Source of the DNA: Dendrolimus kikuchii
Lineage: Eukaryota; Arthropoda; Insecta; Lepidoptera; Lasiocampidae
Length of the DNA: 64,000 nt
Assembly (NCBI GenBank): GCA_019925095.2
Contig: CM034401.1
Location: forward strand, 16,032,338 to 16,096,337
Reading direction: 5' to 3'
A model generated the notes under the pieces. The model was not told where the DNA came from, made no database searches, and saw only the letters and a program-made list of their open reading frames with translations. Of this stretch, positions 30,701-35,035 are shown piece by piece. The position numbers and the translations under genes were made by a program. Within the stretch, counting starts at the first letter, position 1, and every line of letters starts with the position of its first letter.

Positions 30701-32759
30701 AATGCGCTGCTGCTCTCTTAAGGGAAACTGGAACCTGGTCACTAATGCCGGAACACAACTCAAGGTTGTTATGGCGACATACTTTAGACCAGGGGTGGTA
30801 GCAATCCAGTCGGGGAAATGCCCTAACACCTGGCTGTGGGTTGTTAACTCGCCTCTTACGACAGGCCGCCAGGCCGCAGGAAATTGTATTCTTTCTCCGT
30901 TCCTGCACGGATAAAAATATGCATATGGCAAATATACAATATATATATGCTTTTTATTGCTAGACTACAGCAGTTAAGCAGACGACCCATCTGATGGTAG
31001 GTGGTTACCGTTACTTATGAGCATTCCGGCCTCGAATGGGAAGACTGGAACCCAGCCATTAATGCCGGAACACATCTCAAGATTGTTATGGCGGCATACT
31101 CTAGACCAGGATTATTAGCCATCCAGACGTGCAAACGGATTCATTATTATCAAGCCTTACGTGAGGTCACCCTGCCGCAGAATTTAGTATTCTTTCTCCG
31201 TTCTTGCACGAATAAAGCAAGTAACAGTTATGCATGAGTAAAAACTACCAAAACCACCCTAGACAAGCATAGGGGATATTATCAGTTTTTTTTTAAATGA
31301 GAAGGGCGAACTCCGGAGTGGAAAATTATTAAACCAATGTTACGTTTAATAATGTGCCAGTAAAACTCGAAACCCAAAGGTCGCGTCCCTTGGAAGTAGC
31401 GAAACGGTGTTCCCAAAATATAATTCGCCGAAGACACTTATCTGGTAATTATCGCGTATTTATTTCCGTAGCAGTATTTTTGAACTGCTCAAGAATATGG
31501 AATTGGGTCACGGCTACGTTATTTGTAACACATGAATGTTCAAGTGGCTGTATCATATGTCTGCTTAACTGTGCACAATACGATTGCATCTTGCATATAC
31601 AAATTTAAAAACTATATATAATTTAATTTCATAATAAATATACTAGAAATAAATATATCCCAGTAAAATTGTACCTCTGAAAAGCTAAGTAAAAAATTAA
31701 ATGAATATTATTAACTTTTAGTTTTTGCCTGATTTTTGCTATAAGTATGTTTTCAATAAGTAGATGTTAATTAAGCACCTGTGGCGCCATTGCCTTCAAA
31801 TGGGTCTTCGACAATCGATATATAGTCCTACAGTTACGAGTACTTTGTAAGATTGAAATTCTAAATACAGTTTAGATAGATGGACAACACTTTATTGTAC
31901 ACCAAAGCATTGATAAACACAAATAGAAAAATACACGAGATAGTACAACGGGCGGCCGTATCGCCAAAAAGCGATCTCTTTCAGGCAACCTTGGCAGGGT
32001 TTGATAGATTTTTAATACTGACGGTGGTGCAGTTTATAATCGTAGTTTTAGATCATAGTCGATATACAACTTGCCTATATCTTGCTATCCATTCACTTGC
32101 CTTACTACTAGTTGCTTAACATCGAATGACTTGTTTCAATTTGAATAGAAATGGGACAAAAAAAACTAATCAACAACTTTTTCTTAAGTGACTTTATTAA
32201 CTGCTTAAAATGTGAGCAGTAAAAAAGTCACTTACAAAAATATTGTAACGATTTATTAGATTGATTTTTGCCCCATTTCTATCGAAATTTAAAGATACCC
32301 ATGAAATTTCGAGTAAGGTAAGAAATAGATAGTATAAGATATAGAAAACCGACTATTGATCACTTTTGGTATCGTCTTTTCGGATGGACAGTCTTATCTT
32401 TTAGAATCTTTGTTCTAGCGTCGCCAACACCGGGCGAATCGGACATGACGATTCGCAGCTCCGGAGGCAGAGTTCCAAATACAAATAAACACAGCAGCAA
32501 AGGCTCCAATCCAATATGGCTGCACGCATACGAGAACGAGTGGTACAAGAATGACGACCAACAGAGCCGCTCTGAACGAGATTCCCTCGACGAGAACGCC
32601 GTCGACCAAGATCTATCAAACGACAAACCGTATTTCATAACCACCGGGGCGTTTGCTTCTATGGACTCTAACGACGCAGCAAACCAAGTGAAATACGATT
32701 TCTATTTGCAATTGGAACAAATGAAGAACGCAAAAAATATGGAAACGACTGAACTGTAG
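531..32759 (+). CDS. Large insect cadherin, C-terminal 21 exons (5' end outside window)
   Basis: Twenty-one exons join with all phases consistent and encode 1408 residues plus TAG. Ectodomain linker motifs of the DxNDNxPxF type occur about ten times (DENDNFPEF, DVNDNAPMF, DVNDHAPMF, DVNNKPPVL, DENDNNPVF, DENDNNPIF, DVNDNPPVL, DYNDHAPVF, NVDNYRPRF, DVNDNPPKF), with LDRE-type motifs between them, so ten or eleven EC repeats are present. Residues about 1118-1229 form a membrane-proximal region without EC motifs. A hydrophobic helix (about 1255-1278) and a 130-residue tail ending TTEL follow. The protein should be a single-pass plasma-membrane adhesion protein, with linkers binding Ca2+ and the tail able to bind a PDZ scaffold. 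It belongs to the large insect cadherins (Cad87A/Cad88C/CDH23-like or Bt-receptor-like architecture); I cannot decide the orthologue without a search. The first base of exon 1 completes a codon from an upstream exon. Confidence 0.93.
1060..1240. repeat. GC-rich repeat fragment of unknown family
   Basis: This block is much richer in GC than the surrounding intron and stops abruptly where the 1230-1700 repeat begins. It looks like a retrotransposon piece, but no motif identifies the family. The minus-strand ORF over it is not convincing. Confidence 0.35.
1230..1705 (+). mobile_element. Non-autonomous repeat, second copy inverted at 38.6-39.06 kb
   Basis: The block shares long stretches with the reverse complement of 38597-39060, for example the part around gtacaaaatgttatgttact and the end tactactcatcac. 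Two diverged copies in opposite orientation in unrelated places show an interspersed element. Its class is uncertain; the ends are compatible with a hAT-like MITE. Confidence 0.6.
1838..2155 (+). mobile_element. Short interspersed repeat, family A, copy 1
   Basis: About 318 bases from tccgtgcaggaacggag to an A13 tail, which marks retroposition. Related copies are at 14515, 20260 and 57453 (plus) and 25160, 30601, 30951 and 47339 (minus), with fragments elsewhere. I see no clear tRNA-like promoter, so it may be a LINE 3' end or a SINE. The 60-126 codon ORFs across its copies are not genes. Confidence 0.75.
2230..2507 (+). CDS. Cadherin exon b
   Basis: The exon lies between ttcag and gtaagt and adds a NPISGVITV strand, an FDRELISRHYLTVEARDD motif and the linker DVNDNAPMF. 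The phase-2 start completes the Leu codon split by the previous intron, and it ends with one base of a Gly codon. Confidence 0.92.
2828..2912 (+). mobile_element. Penelope-like element 3'-end fragment
   Basis: It has the same 3' end as the coding copy at 18097-18820: gaccgaaacgtcgga, then accgcgcttaaaaccgtt and a tagttttatta-like end. Only the last part is present, so it is strongly 5'-truncated. Confidence 0.6.
3080..3237 (+). CDS. Cadherin exon c
   Basis: The acceptor is ctttttcag and the donor gtaagt. It encodes the middle of an EC repeat (HIEYSIVGGDYKNNFSID, then LDFEQIPG), and ends in phase 0 at a Thr codon. Confidence 0.92.
4179..4334 (+). CDS. Cadherin exon d
   Basis: The exon starts VRARDFGVPSLSSTVPVTIY and holds the linker DVNDHAPMF. 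It runs 52 codons in phase 0 from aaaatag to gtaaga and ends GGTSVLE at the start of the next EC repeat. Confidence 0.92.
5223..5402 (+). CDS. Cadherin exon e
   Basis: Sixty codons, phase 0 at both ends (tttgcag / gtatgt). It starts VKARDADGSSPNNRIVYRI and reaches KFVIDSRTGVVSVA, a typical EC core with the DAD Ca2+ ligand motif. Confidence 0.92.
5816..5950 (+). CDS. Cadherin exon f
   Basis: Forty-five codons between tttag and gttagt. It ends an EC repeat (VALDGGIGDQQLSAAVLVNI) and carries a degenerate linker, DVNNKPPVL, where the usual second Asp is Asn and the next residue Lys. Confidence 0.9.
6375..6559 (+). CDS. Cadherin exon g
   Basis: The acceptor is atttcaag and the donor gtaagt. It encodes VGTQIYRAQAHDPDDQPVLR and on to NAVDGTLRVVR, the first half of an EC repeat. 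It ends two bases into an Arg codon that the next exon completes. Confidence 0.9.
6945..7204 (+). CDS. Cadherin exon h
   Basis: It begins by completing Arg and reads LLDREKIELVKLLITVED, then the canonical linker DENDNNPVF and the start of another repeat (ENSKNGINIATVIADDAD). The donor is gttagt, leaving one base of a Gly codon. Confidence 0.92.
7858..8021 (+). CDS. Cadherin exon i
   Basis: It lies between ttaatag and gtaacc. It encodes the second half of an EC repeat (MESATGELVVANKID, then YPWINLTVKAVDSGVPPRYS) and ends in phase 0 at Gln. Confidence 0.9.
8505..8672 (+). CDS. Cadherin exon j
   Basis: Fifty-six codons in phase 0, acceptor attag, donor gtgaac. It opens with the linker VLDENDNNPIF and holds REDVEPGTIVSTISARDADS, the N-terminal strands of the next EC repeat. 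It contains no long ATG-started reading frame, so it is easily missed. Confidence 0.9.
9235..9392 (+). CDS. Cadherin exon k
   Basis: It lies between tgttttag and gtgagt and encodes GKFLINAETGALTVSDWLDR and on to YNLVVEAWDN. It ends two bases into a Val codon that exon l completes. It has no internal ATG, so it is found by splice sites and cadherin motifs rather than by an ORF scan. Confidence 0.9.
9733..10290 (-). mobile_element. Helitron-like (Lep1-type) repeat, left arm of an inverted pair
   Basis: On the minus strand it ends with a GC hairpin (cgtggacgaagtcgcggg) followed by CTAG, as Helitron-like non-autonomous elements do. Inside is the motif tgtttgttcgggatt. Most of it matches 11232-11600 in inverse orientation. 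Assignment to Lep1 type is from memory of lepidopteran repeats. Confidence 0.5.
10338..10392 (+). pseudogene. Partial duplicate of cadherin exon l (acceptor plus about 15 codons)
   Basis: The sequence ttcag, then tgtccacgtagaagacgtga and gataaccctcc, repeats 10437-10490 with only a few substitutions, including an intact EDVNDNPPV motif in the same phase. Beyond about 10392 the copies diverge, and this copy reaches TAA at 10413-10415. It has a usable acceptor but no donor of its own, so it is a truncated copy in the intron; use of its acceptor would end the protein before the membrane anchor. Confidence 0.8.
10445..10626 (+). CDS. Cadherin exon l (its acceptor region is duplicated upstream)
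   Basis: The acceptor is ctttcttcag and the donor gtaata. It reads VHIEDVNDNPPVLNLPSD and continues with SVSATDADDNSSPNGRVQF. A diverged copy of its acceptor and first codons lies 99 bases upstream at 10346. This downstream copy is the functional one because it continues the EC fold and restores phase for exon m. Confidence 0.92.
10740..10960 (-). mobile_element. Interspersed repeat, inverse copy near 13960
   Basis: It contains ggtgcagttcagcaaatgtc and gcgtcaggtacc-like blocks that recur inverted at 13960-14075. The gaaagaaagaaaa at one side looks like a short tail. The family is not identified. Confidence 0.55.
11232..11600 (+). mobile_element. Helitron-like repeat, right arm of an inverted pair
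   Basis: It matches 9770-10290 in reverse complement over most of its length, including the acacggcatgtt block and tgtttgttcgggatta. The two arms lie about 940 bases apart and bracket exon l. Confidence 0.6.
11605..11921 (+). mobile_element. Helitron-like (Lep1-type) repeat
   Basis: It starts near tctatacatataataaaat and ends ccacgcggacaaagtcgcgg, then gcatcagCTAG before T. The end hairpin with CTAG fits a Helitron 3' terminus. Related copies are at 23005, 24084 (minus), 36133 (minus) and 54454 (minus). Confidence 0.55.
12402..12631 (+). CDS. Cadherin exon m
   Basis: It begins two bases into a Glu codon, encodes an EC core (NTGRLFARQSLKDRFGNYTL, VEARDLGVPS), and includes the linker DYNDHAPVF. 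It ends in phase 0 at Glu, donor gtatgt. Its base composition is clearly more GC-rich than the flanking introns. Confidence 0.92.
12632..13590. other. Intron after cadherin exon m, partly GC-rich
   Basis: A GC-rich block at 12850-13070 includes an 11-bp stem hairpin (cgagcgccttc / gaaggcgctcg at about 12934-12962). It looks like a repeat of unknown family. The rest shows nothing recognisable. Confidence 0.4.
13590..14102 (+). mobile_element. Penelope-like 3' end, interrupted, abutting exon n
   Basis: From ttggcggtaggctaaat through gtgatcacggc to cgaaacgccgga it parallels the tail of the Penelope element at 18661-18820. It is interrupted near 13720 by about 360 bases, including the 13960-14075 repeat. 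The terminal ccgttaaaacgtagttttat resumes at 14079. Exon n begins only about nine bases after the element ends. Confidence 0.7.
13960..14075 (+). mobile_element. Interspersed repeat inside the Penelope tail
   Basis: It carries ggtgcagttgaaaatcagcg, tgcctgaca and gctgaactgcacct, the reverse complement of part of 10740-10960. It ends in a ttctttctttctttc run. It sits between the two halves of the Penelope 3' end, so it was probably inserted later. Confidence 0.55.
14111..14299 (+). CDS. Cadherin exon n
   Basis: Sixty-three codons, phase 0, starting after gggccatcag and ending at gtgagg. It reads NATIGTTVVEVRAIDADIGP and ends HPLDRDKQTTYQ. The upstream ATG at 14099 is intronic and not a start. 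The sequence just upstream is the 3' end of a Penelope-like element, so the T-rich tract of this acceptor is repeat-derived. Confidence 0.88.
14515..14830 (+). mobile_element. Short interspersed repeat, family A, copy 2
   Basis: A near full-length copy from atccgtgcaggaacgg to a taaaaaaaaa tail, in the same orientation as copy 1. It lies in the intron after exon n. ORFs of about 105 codons here belong to the repeat. Confidence 0.75.
14860..15010 (+). mobile_element. tRNA-derived SINE fragment
   Basis: A gttcagtggacta A-box-like stretch is followed about 45 bases later by gggttcgattcccgg, a good B-box. No foldable full tRNA with a normal acceptor stem is evident, so it is taken as a SINE head and not a tRNA gene. 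Confidence 0.5.
15262..15362 (+). mobile_element. RTE-like LINE, extreme 3' end with (TATG)n tail
   Basis: From gtcaaagaagcaagtgaggt to the tgaagttatgtatgtatg tail it matches the end of the longer copy at 46092-47120. Only about 100 bases remain. Confidence 0.75.
15375..15475 (+). mobile_element. tRNA-derived SINE family C, body fragment
   Basis: It shares gggctgggtgtctggga and gtatattacccataacac with the reverse complement of the family C copies at 27994-28221 and 62960-63171. The tRNA-like head is missing. Confidence 0.6.
15508..15710. mobile_element. Palindromic MITE / foldback element
   Basis: Two arms of about 90 bases (15508-15598 and 15620-15710) are inverted copies with few mismatches, from gtaagcgacatttggacc through tattttaaactattatttt. 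The loop is about 20 bases. No coding potential is seen. The whole could fold into one long hairpin in RNA. Confidence 0.75.
15711..16517. other. Rest of the intron before cadherin exon o
   Basis: A GC-rich stretch at 15910-16200 contrasts with the AT-rich surroundings. I find no motif, splice pair or repeat partner in it. The minus-strand ORF there is likely chance. Confidence 0.35.
16518..16798 (+). CDS. Cadherin exon o
   Basis: It lies between ttcattacag and gtaggt. It reads LRIEAYDLGLPTPLSSDLD, then the atypical linker NVDNYRPRF, then ENERDKGLYLPSVIERDAID. It ends two bases into an Arg codon. The linker lacks the usual leading Asp, so Ca2+ binding at this junction may be weak. Confidence 0.9.
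17007..17180. repeat. Diverged tandem duplication, period about 95 bases
   Basis: A unit starting ctagcga, with acgccatg- and gcgtttacg-like blocks and ending atattattac, occurs at about 17009-17083 and again at 17104-17178. The units have diverged moderately. The source is unknown. Confidence 0.55.
18097..18820 (+). mobile_element. 5'-truncated Penelope-like retroelement with GIY-YIG C-terminus
   Basis: A perfect 14-bp target duplication, aagcttttatttaa, flanks it (18083-18096 and 18821-18834). An open frame ending at TGA 18460-18462 carries motifs of the Penelope endonuclease C-terminus: TKSAISEHTLD, MMREAIEIKKHPNFNREDGW and PPVWDPI. The 3' part (18661-18820) has the gtggccgaaacgtcgg and gttaaaacgtagttttatt end shared with other copies in the window. 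Reverse transcriptase is absent, so it is inactive. Confidence 0.85.
18821..19010 (+). mobile_element. Interspersed repeat hosting the Penelope insertion
   Basis: It starts aagcttttatttaacttgca and includes gtatatcgcgtgacaat and taccatggagctgatctgat. A second copy lies at 23651-23852. Its first 14 bases occur on both sides of the Penelope element, so it was there first. It lies between the two ends of the hAT element. Confidence 0.6.
19617..19857 (+). CDS. Cadherin exon p
   Basis: The acceptor is aattgcag and the donor gtaggt. It completes Arg, then reads LTTQKPLDRELNSEYDLTIL and the linker DVNDNPPKF, and ends in phase 0 (FMHVK). This is the last canonical EC linker in the gene. Confidence 0.92.
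19858..20259. other. Intron after cadherin exon p, first part
   Basis: AT-rich intron sequence without recognised elements up to the family A repeat at 20260. Confidence 0.4.
20260..20568 (+). mobile_element. Short interspersed repeat, family A, copy 3
   Basis: A copy from tcgtgcaggaacggagata to ctcctgcaataaaaaa. It has the same orientation and near full length as copies 1 and 2. Confidence 0.75.
20890..21052. mobile_element. Short element with 22-bp inverted ends next to exon q
   Basis: The left end caatttttcaatcatcagat is matched by the complement of atctggtgattgaaaaatg near 21030-21050. The 160-base element stops about 30 bases before the exon q acceptor. It is a probable MITE. Confidence 0.55.
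21083..21268 (+). CDS. Cadherin exon q
   Basis: Sixty-two codons between tttcttatcag and gtatgt. It encodes ATDLDEGENSRISYYLIGDV, then NVETGAVSLNFDPQKG: the last EC repeat before the membrane-proximal region. Confidence 0.9.
22192..22523. mobile_element. Tc1/mariner-like palindromic MITE
   Basis: The ends are tacactaatggaaaaa and the complement of tacactagtggaaaaaa, starting and ending in TA as for a TA-target element. Internal blocks (gactccga, gctgtatcttt) are also inverted, so the 332-bp unit is palindromic throughout. No coding region is present. Confidence 0.7.
23005..23261 (+). mobile_element. Helitron-like (Lep1-type) repeat
   Basis: It begins near tataccaatatataaagctg and ends ccacgcggacgaagtcgcgg, then gcagaagCTAG before T. 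The 3' hairpin and CTAG match the copies at 11605 and 36133. Confidence 0.55.
23285..23560 (+). mobile_element. Helitron-like repeat, related to the pair around exon l
   Basis: It contains gtttgttcgggattcacg, the aaaactattaggcc block and the cccgcgggaattttcttggg block found at 9770-10140 (inverted) and 11345-11580. The ends are not clear. Confidence 0.5.
23651..23852 (+). mobile_element. Interspersed repeat, second copy of the 18821 family
   Basis: It runs from acaagcttttatctaacttg to ggaaggtggccatagga, close to 18821-19010. It holds a short tgtatgtatgtgtgt run that may vary. Confidence 0.65.
24084..24335 (-). mobile_element. Helitron-like repeat
   Basis: On the minus strand it ends ggtgaaaccgcggggcgcag followed by CTAG. 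The other end is near the ataataataata run at about 24300. It is a distinct subfamily from the cgcggacgaagtcgcg type. Confidence 0.45.
24635..24808 (+). mobile_element. LINE 3' end (jockey/CR1-like tail)
   Basis: It holds tttataaactgcaccatcgt, gcctggaagacatcgctttt and gtacaataaagtgttg. The reverse complement of 31872-32045 carries the same blocks. It ends about 48 bases before cadherin exon r, just upstream of its polypyrimidine tract. Confidence 0.6.
24856..25140 (+). CDS. Cadherin exon r (membrane-proximal domain)
   Basis: Ninety-five codons in phase 0, acceptor cttttgcag. It begins VLANDTGGLKDESHVFIYLL and holds VRFVLRAHPSEIRDKI, NVDDLRVHENKDGSVDNTKT and LYLHLVNAQDHSVLEVEQ. No DxNDN linker is present. 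The layout fits the membrane-adjacent ferredoxin- or SEA-like domain found in CDH23, PCDH15 and related cadherins, but that placement is inference. The donor is gtattg, a weak GT site. Confidence 0.9.
25160..25460 (-). mobile_element. Short interspersed repeat, family A, minus copy
   Basis: It reads from caggcagacggcccacctga through gccgcccggccgcagg to tctgcacggat, the reverse complement of copies 1-3. It starts within about 20 bases of the exon r donor, so the 205-codon ORF that runs from the exon into it is only partly real. Confidence 0.75.
26294..26344 (+). CDS. Cadherin exon s (17-codon microexon)
   Basis: A 51-base exon between tccccag and gtaatt encodes VLKLVDKNIEQLDDLFK, the end of the membrane-proximal domain. 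It is phase 0 on both sides, so skipping it would keep the frame. Its first nine bases repeat the first nine bases of the preceding intron. Confidence 0.85.
26455..26722 (-). mobile_element. RTE-like LINE, 3' end
   Basis: The minus strand encodes MHDERMTKQIYNAKVDGCRS, GRPRHTF and DIQ-type residues of the RTE-like C-terminus, then PARG and the tgaagttatatat tail. It matches the end of 46092-47120. It lies in the intron after exon s. Confidence 0.75.
26723..27993. other. Middle of the intron after cadherin exon s
   Basis: AT-rich sequence with no exon, repeat partner or motif that I can name. Confidence 0.4.
27994..28221 (-). mobile_element. tRNA-derived SINE, family C
   Basis: On the minus strand the head reads ggcctctgtggttgagcggg (A box), then about 45 bases later gggttcgattcc (B box). 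A direct repeat ataaataat lies at 27985-27993 and 28222-28230. A second copy is at 62960-63171. It is not a tRNA gene: the head runs into a 150-base body. Confidence 0.75.
28739..29155 (+). mobile_element. RTE-like LINE fragment with inverted tail at its 5' end
   Basis: A 12-bp target duplication ataatattatac lies at 28727-28738 and 29156-29167. The body matches about 46718-47118 of the longer copy, apart from a 16-base deletion at the gaagtatgaaag junction and other small differences. The first 22 bases are the reverse complement of the element's own 3' end (tggcgtgaagttatgtatgt). The open frame over it is the LINE C-terminus, not a host gene. Confidence 0.8.
29499..29697 (+). CDS. Cadherin exon t (transmembrane helix)
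   Basis: The acceptor is tttccactag and the donor gtaagt. It opens EFNVLDTQPAEFQPL, then an N-glycosylation sequon (NQT), a hydrophobic helix (FWLVWTTLFLAVLLVLSLMM, then C) and a basic stop-transfer (QRADYVRKLK). It ends one base into a Ser codon. Confidence 0.93.
29698..30125. other. Start of the last cadherin intron
   Basis: AT-rich intron sequence. No exon or repeat is recognised before the SINE fragment at 30126. Confidence 0.4.
30126..30235 (-). mobile_element. tRNA-derived SINE family B fragment
   Basis: It shares gtaacaatatgacattaagt, the catgcttcc block and ttcgaaccgcac (inverse B box) with the minus copy at 52916-53232. The rest of the element is missing. Confidence 0.55.
30240..30521. 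mobile_element. MITE with ggggccgttcataaatt-type ends
   Basis: The left end is agggccatccacaaattacg and the right end the complement of caggggccgttcataaatt. Internal cccctccccc and acgtcac blocks are also inverted. A related element lies at 59872-60243. It is non-coding. Confidence 0.6.
30601..30912 (-). mobile_element. Short interspersed repeat, family A, minus copy
   Basis: A T9 run (poly-A on the minus strand) is followed by ttgcaggagatcagcagaca and ends at tcctgcacggat. It is near full length. The 70-90 codon ORFs on both strands are repeat sequence. Confidence 0.8.
30951..31212 (-). mobile_element. Family A repeat, diverged minus copy
   Basis: It begins 38 bases after the previous copy and keeps gcagacgacccatctgatgg, ggcggcatactctagacca and cttgcacgaat. 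It is more diverged and has a deletion in its second half, so it is older than its neighbour. Confidence 0.65.
31213..31870. other. Intron sequence between repeats
   Basis: No exon or recognisable repeat. The ORF at 31354-31608 lacks splice context and family features. Confidence 0.4.
31872..32045 (-). mobile_element. LINE 3' end, inverse of the 24635 copy
   Basis: In reverse complement it shows tttataaactgcaccaccgt, the gatcgctttttggcgat block and gtacaataaagtgttg. The 79-codon plus ORF across it is antisense. Confidence 0.6.
32135..32295. mobile_element. Palindromic MITE next to the terminal cadherin exon
   Basis: The arms aatagaaatgggacaaaaaa and aagtgacttt are answered by aaagtcactt and the complement of gatagaaatggggcaaaaat. 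The centre is near 32216. It lies about 125 bases before the last exon's acceptor. Confidence 0.65.
32419..32759 (+). CDS. Cadherin terminal exon (cytoplasmic tail, PDZ ligand)
   Basis: It starts after tgttctag and encodes 112 residues, then TAG at 32757-32759. The tail is polar and acidic, has an aromatic patch (NPIWLHAYENEWYK) and ends ETTEL. T-E-L matches the class I PDZ ligand S/T-x-hydrophobic, as in other cadherins tethered to scaffolds. The true exon start is upstream of the first ATG at 32445. Confidence 0.93.
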
Positions 32760-32824
32760 TGCCTTTGTAAATTATGTACCTATTATTATTATGTATATCT
32801 GATAACTTTTTTATGGTAGATGAT

Positions 32825-32830
32825 AATAAA
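32825..32830 (+). terminator. Polyadenylation signal of the cadherin gene
   Basis: A canonical AATAAA lies 66 bases after the stop codon, which would give a very short 3'UTR. It is the first such signal after the CDS. Confidence 0.65.
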
Positions 32831-33240
32831 TGCGTCTGAATTTTGAGTGGTTTTCTTTATCTGACTTGTATCTGCCCTGGCATATTTATGAAATAATTAA
32901 CGCAAAGACCGATTAAAAAAATTTAATATTCGACACCAGATTGCTGCACTAAAACAATTTTATTTTTTATAAAAAAATAATTGCCCTGTCTGGTTATCGA
33001 TCACTACATTCATATAATTCCAGGCACGATTCTTGAGTGGTGATCTCTTGGCTTGCGCACGAGTGGAACTTTCAATCTTTTTCAGAAACATACCGTCACT
33101 ATATATTATGTTCATTTGCCTATCGGTTAAAATTTTACTTAATTTCCATACAAGAAATTTCAAATTTCTATTGTAAGGCAAGTAGATGAATAATAAAATA
33201 TAAAAACCGCCCAATAGGCGATAAATCGTATCGCATTACC
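32831..33240. other. Intergenic stretch after the cadherin gene
   Basis: Nothing recognised. It holds the transcription end of the cadherin gene and AT-rich sequence. Confidence 0.4.
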
Positions 33241-33515
33241 TACGTTTAATGCGCTATGGCGGGAGATCCGCCCTGGGAACTCCAGGCGGACGTGCTTGCC
33301 AAGGTTCAACGCTTTCGACAGGATGCCAGAGCTAGCTAGGGGTCTGGCTTATTGCTGGGCAGCGATTGACACGATCAGGACGCGGGAAACCGCGACCATG
33401 ATCCAAACATGGCAGAGAGATTTAGAATCTCCTGAGGCCGGCATTGATACAGTGGAGGCGATTCGCCTCTACCTACTGCGATGGGTCGCGCGGAAACGCG
33501 GGTATTGTAATTGCG
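33241..33515 (+). mobile_element. R1-clade LINE fragment, frameshifted
   Basis: One frame reads AGDPPWELQADVLAKVQRF and stops; another continues TATMIQTWQRDLESPEAGID and AIRLYLLRWVARKRG. This is the order of the region behind the reverse transcriptase in R1-like elements. The frame change and stop show decay. The family assignment is from memory of such sequences. Confidence 0.55.
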
Positions 33516-33850
33516 AAAAAACGAAAAATTATATCTAGTCTCGTCAATCACCTCTATAGAACTCTTCATTGTGCGTGGTGTGGCACGCAATAACCCGATT
33601 ATATTCAATGTTGCGAATTAGTGTGATAAACTGATATGTTACCCGGTCATGAAACCAGCAATAATCACAATCGGCTAACGCCTTATTAACATTATATCAA
33701 ACTTCCAGAGTCCATTGATAACTACGTAAATAAACACGTAGCGATAACTTGTTATCTATATCATAACAGTGTTTTGTGCTTATAAAGCAGATACAGTTTA
33801 ACGAGATGATGGTCAGGGTCGACACAAAGAGCTCGACGCACTACGCGACA

Positions 33851-33957
33851 TTTTTTTTATTCCTTGAAGCAGGCAAACAAGCAGACGGCCCACTTCATGG
33901 AAGATGGTCACCATCGCTTATAGGCGTTTGCAACATCAGGGGCGTTTCCGGCCTCTA
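33851..33957 (-). mobile_element. Family A repeat, truncated minus copy
   Basis: A T-rich start is followed by aagcagacggcccacttcat and gcgtttgcaacatcagg. Only about 105 bases near the poly-A end remain. Confidence 0.6.
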
Positions 33958-34612
33958 AGAAATTTTATAACGCCTTAAACAACTCCATGTCATAGTGCAG
34001 AGGAAAATCCCAGCGAAAAGCTCCCTCCATATTTTTTATCGTATGTGTAACAAACGTTGTAGAGAACCGTTGCGTGACGGAGCGTGGAGAAATGGACCGT
34101 ACTTGAATAAATCCCCAAGAAAATGGGATGATCATCTCGTCGTCGGTTAGCTGCAGACCACTTAACCACAAATAAAAAAATAACGTGATGTGATGACACG
34201 CACAACGCAGTGACTGCCGACGAAACTGTCCGCTCGAAGGGCTGCGGCCTCATCATCAGTCAGCTGGACATAATGTGGTCAATATAGTTGTTTGCGGTTG
34301 GTTTCTGAACCGTGTTGCGATTCAACTAAACGCAAATAACCGCAGAATGTGGTTAGCGAAACTGCGACTAACCGTACTATGCGTATAAGGCCTAAGTGTG
34401 CGAAATTTTAGCCATATACAAAATCATGACGCTTGTTTGGATGAATAGATTCTCTCAGTAACTCAAAATACAATACTCTCTAAAAATGATCCTACAATTT
34501 TGTGACAAAATGTCATGATTATAAAATGTATAATACATAGATGACCAACCAAAAGTATAAAAAAAAAATTTGATTGATAAAATTTATCTTTTTGATTTAA
34601 TATCCTGTTCAT

Positions 34613-35035
34613 CTAGAATTCTAAACCAACAATGTGTTTCTGAATCATCGTCCACGCAAAATTATAGCTGTTAGTCATTGTAGTAACATACGCTCTCGCG
34701 CACCAAGTCCAATGACGTCGATTCGAATTCCAACCGGAAAACACAGCGACTAGCAGAGCAGGGGGATGTTTAAGTGCCGATTCTTCTGCAGCTAATCTGG
34801 AAAAATTAGTATAGCGCTCACAATAAGCCCACTGCAAAACTTTTTTCTGAAAATCAGCACTGGCAATTTCTTTAGAATACATTTGGTACCTGATAAATCC
34901 TAGACATACTAAAAACTCATAAATTGTTTGAAAAGTAACGAACAAATTTTGTATAAAACCCCAAATTCGTTTATCACTACCTGGTGCAATAACGGCCATG
35001 TGACATGGAAATTTTGTATAACACACAAGGTTCAT
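34613..35035 (-). CDS. Unidentified 140-codon ORF
   Basis: An uninterrupted minus-strand frame of 140 residues, from ATG at 35033-35035 to a stop at 34613-34615. It is rich in aromatic residues, Cys and Trp (KRIWGFIQNLFVTFQTIYEF, FSGWNSNRRHWTWCARAYVT). Codon choice and composition look more coding-like than most ORFs of this window, and attaaa, a weak poly-A variant, lies about 20 bases after the stop. I recognise no family and see no clear splice sites. It may be an intronless gene, an exon, or a relic of an inserted gene. No second copy is seen in the window. Confidence 0.3.
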   Translation of the reverse strand: MNLVCYTKFPCHMAVIAPGSDKRIWGFIQNLFVTFQTIYEFLVCLGFIRYQMYSKEIASADFQKKVLQWAYCERYTNFSRLAAEESALKHPPALLVAVFSGWNSNRRHWTWCARAYVTTMTNSYNFAWTMIQKHIVGLEF

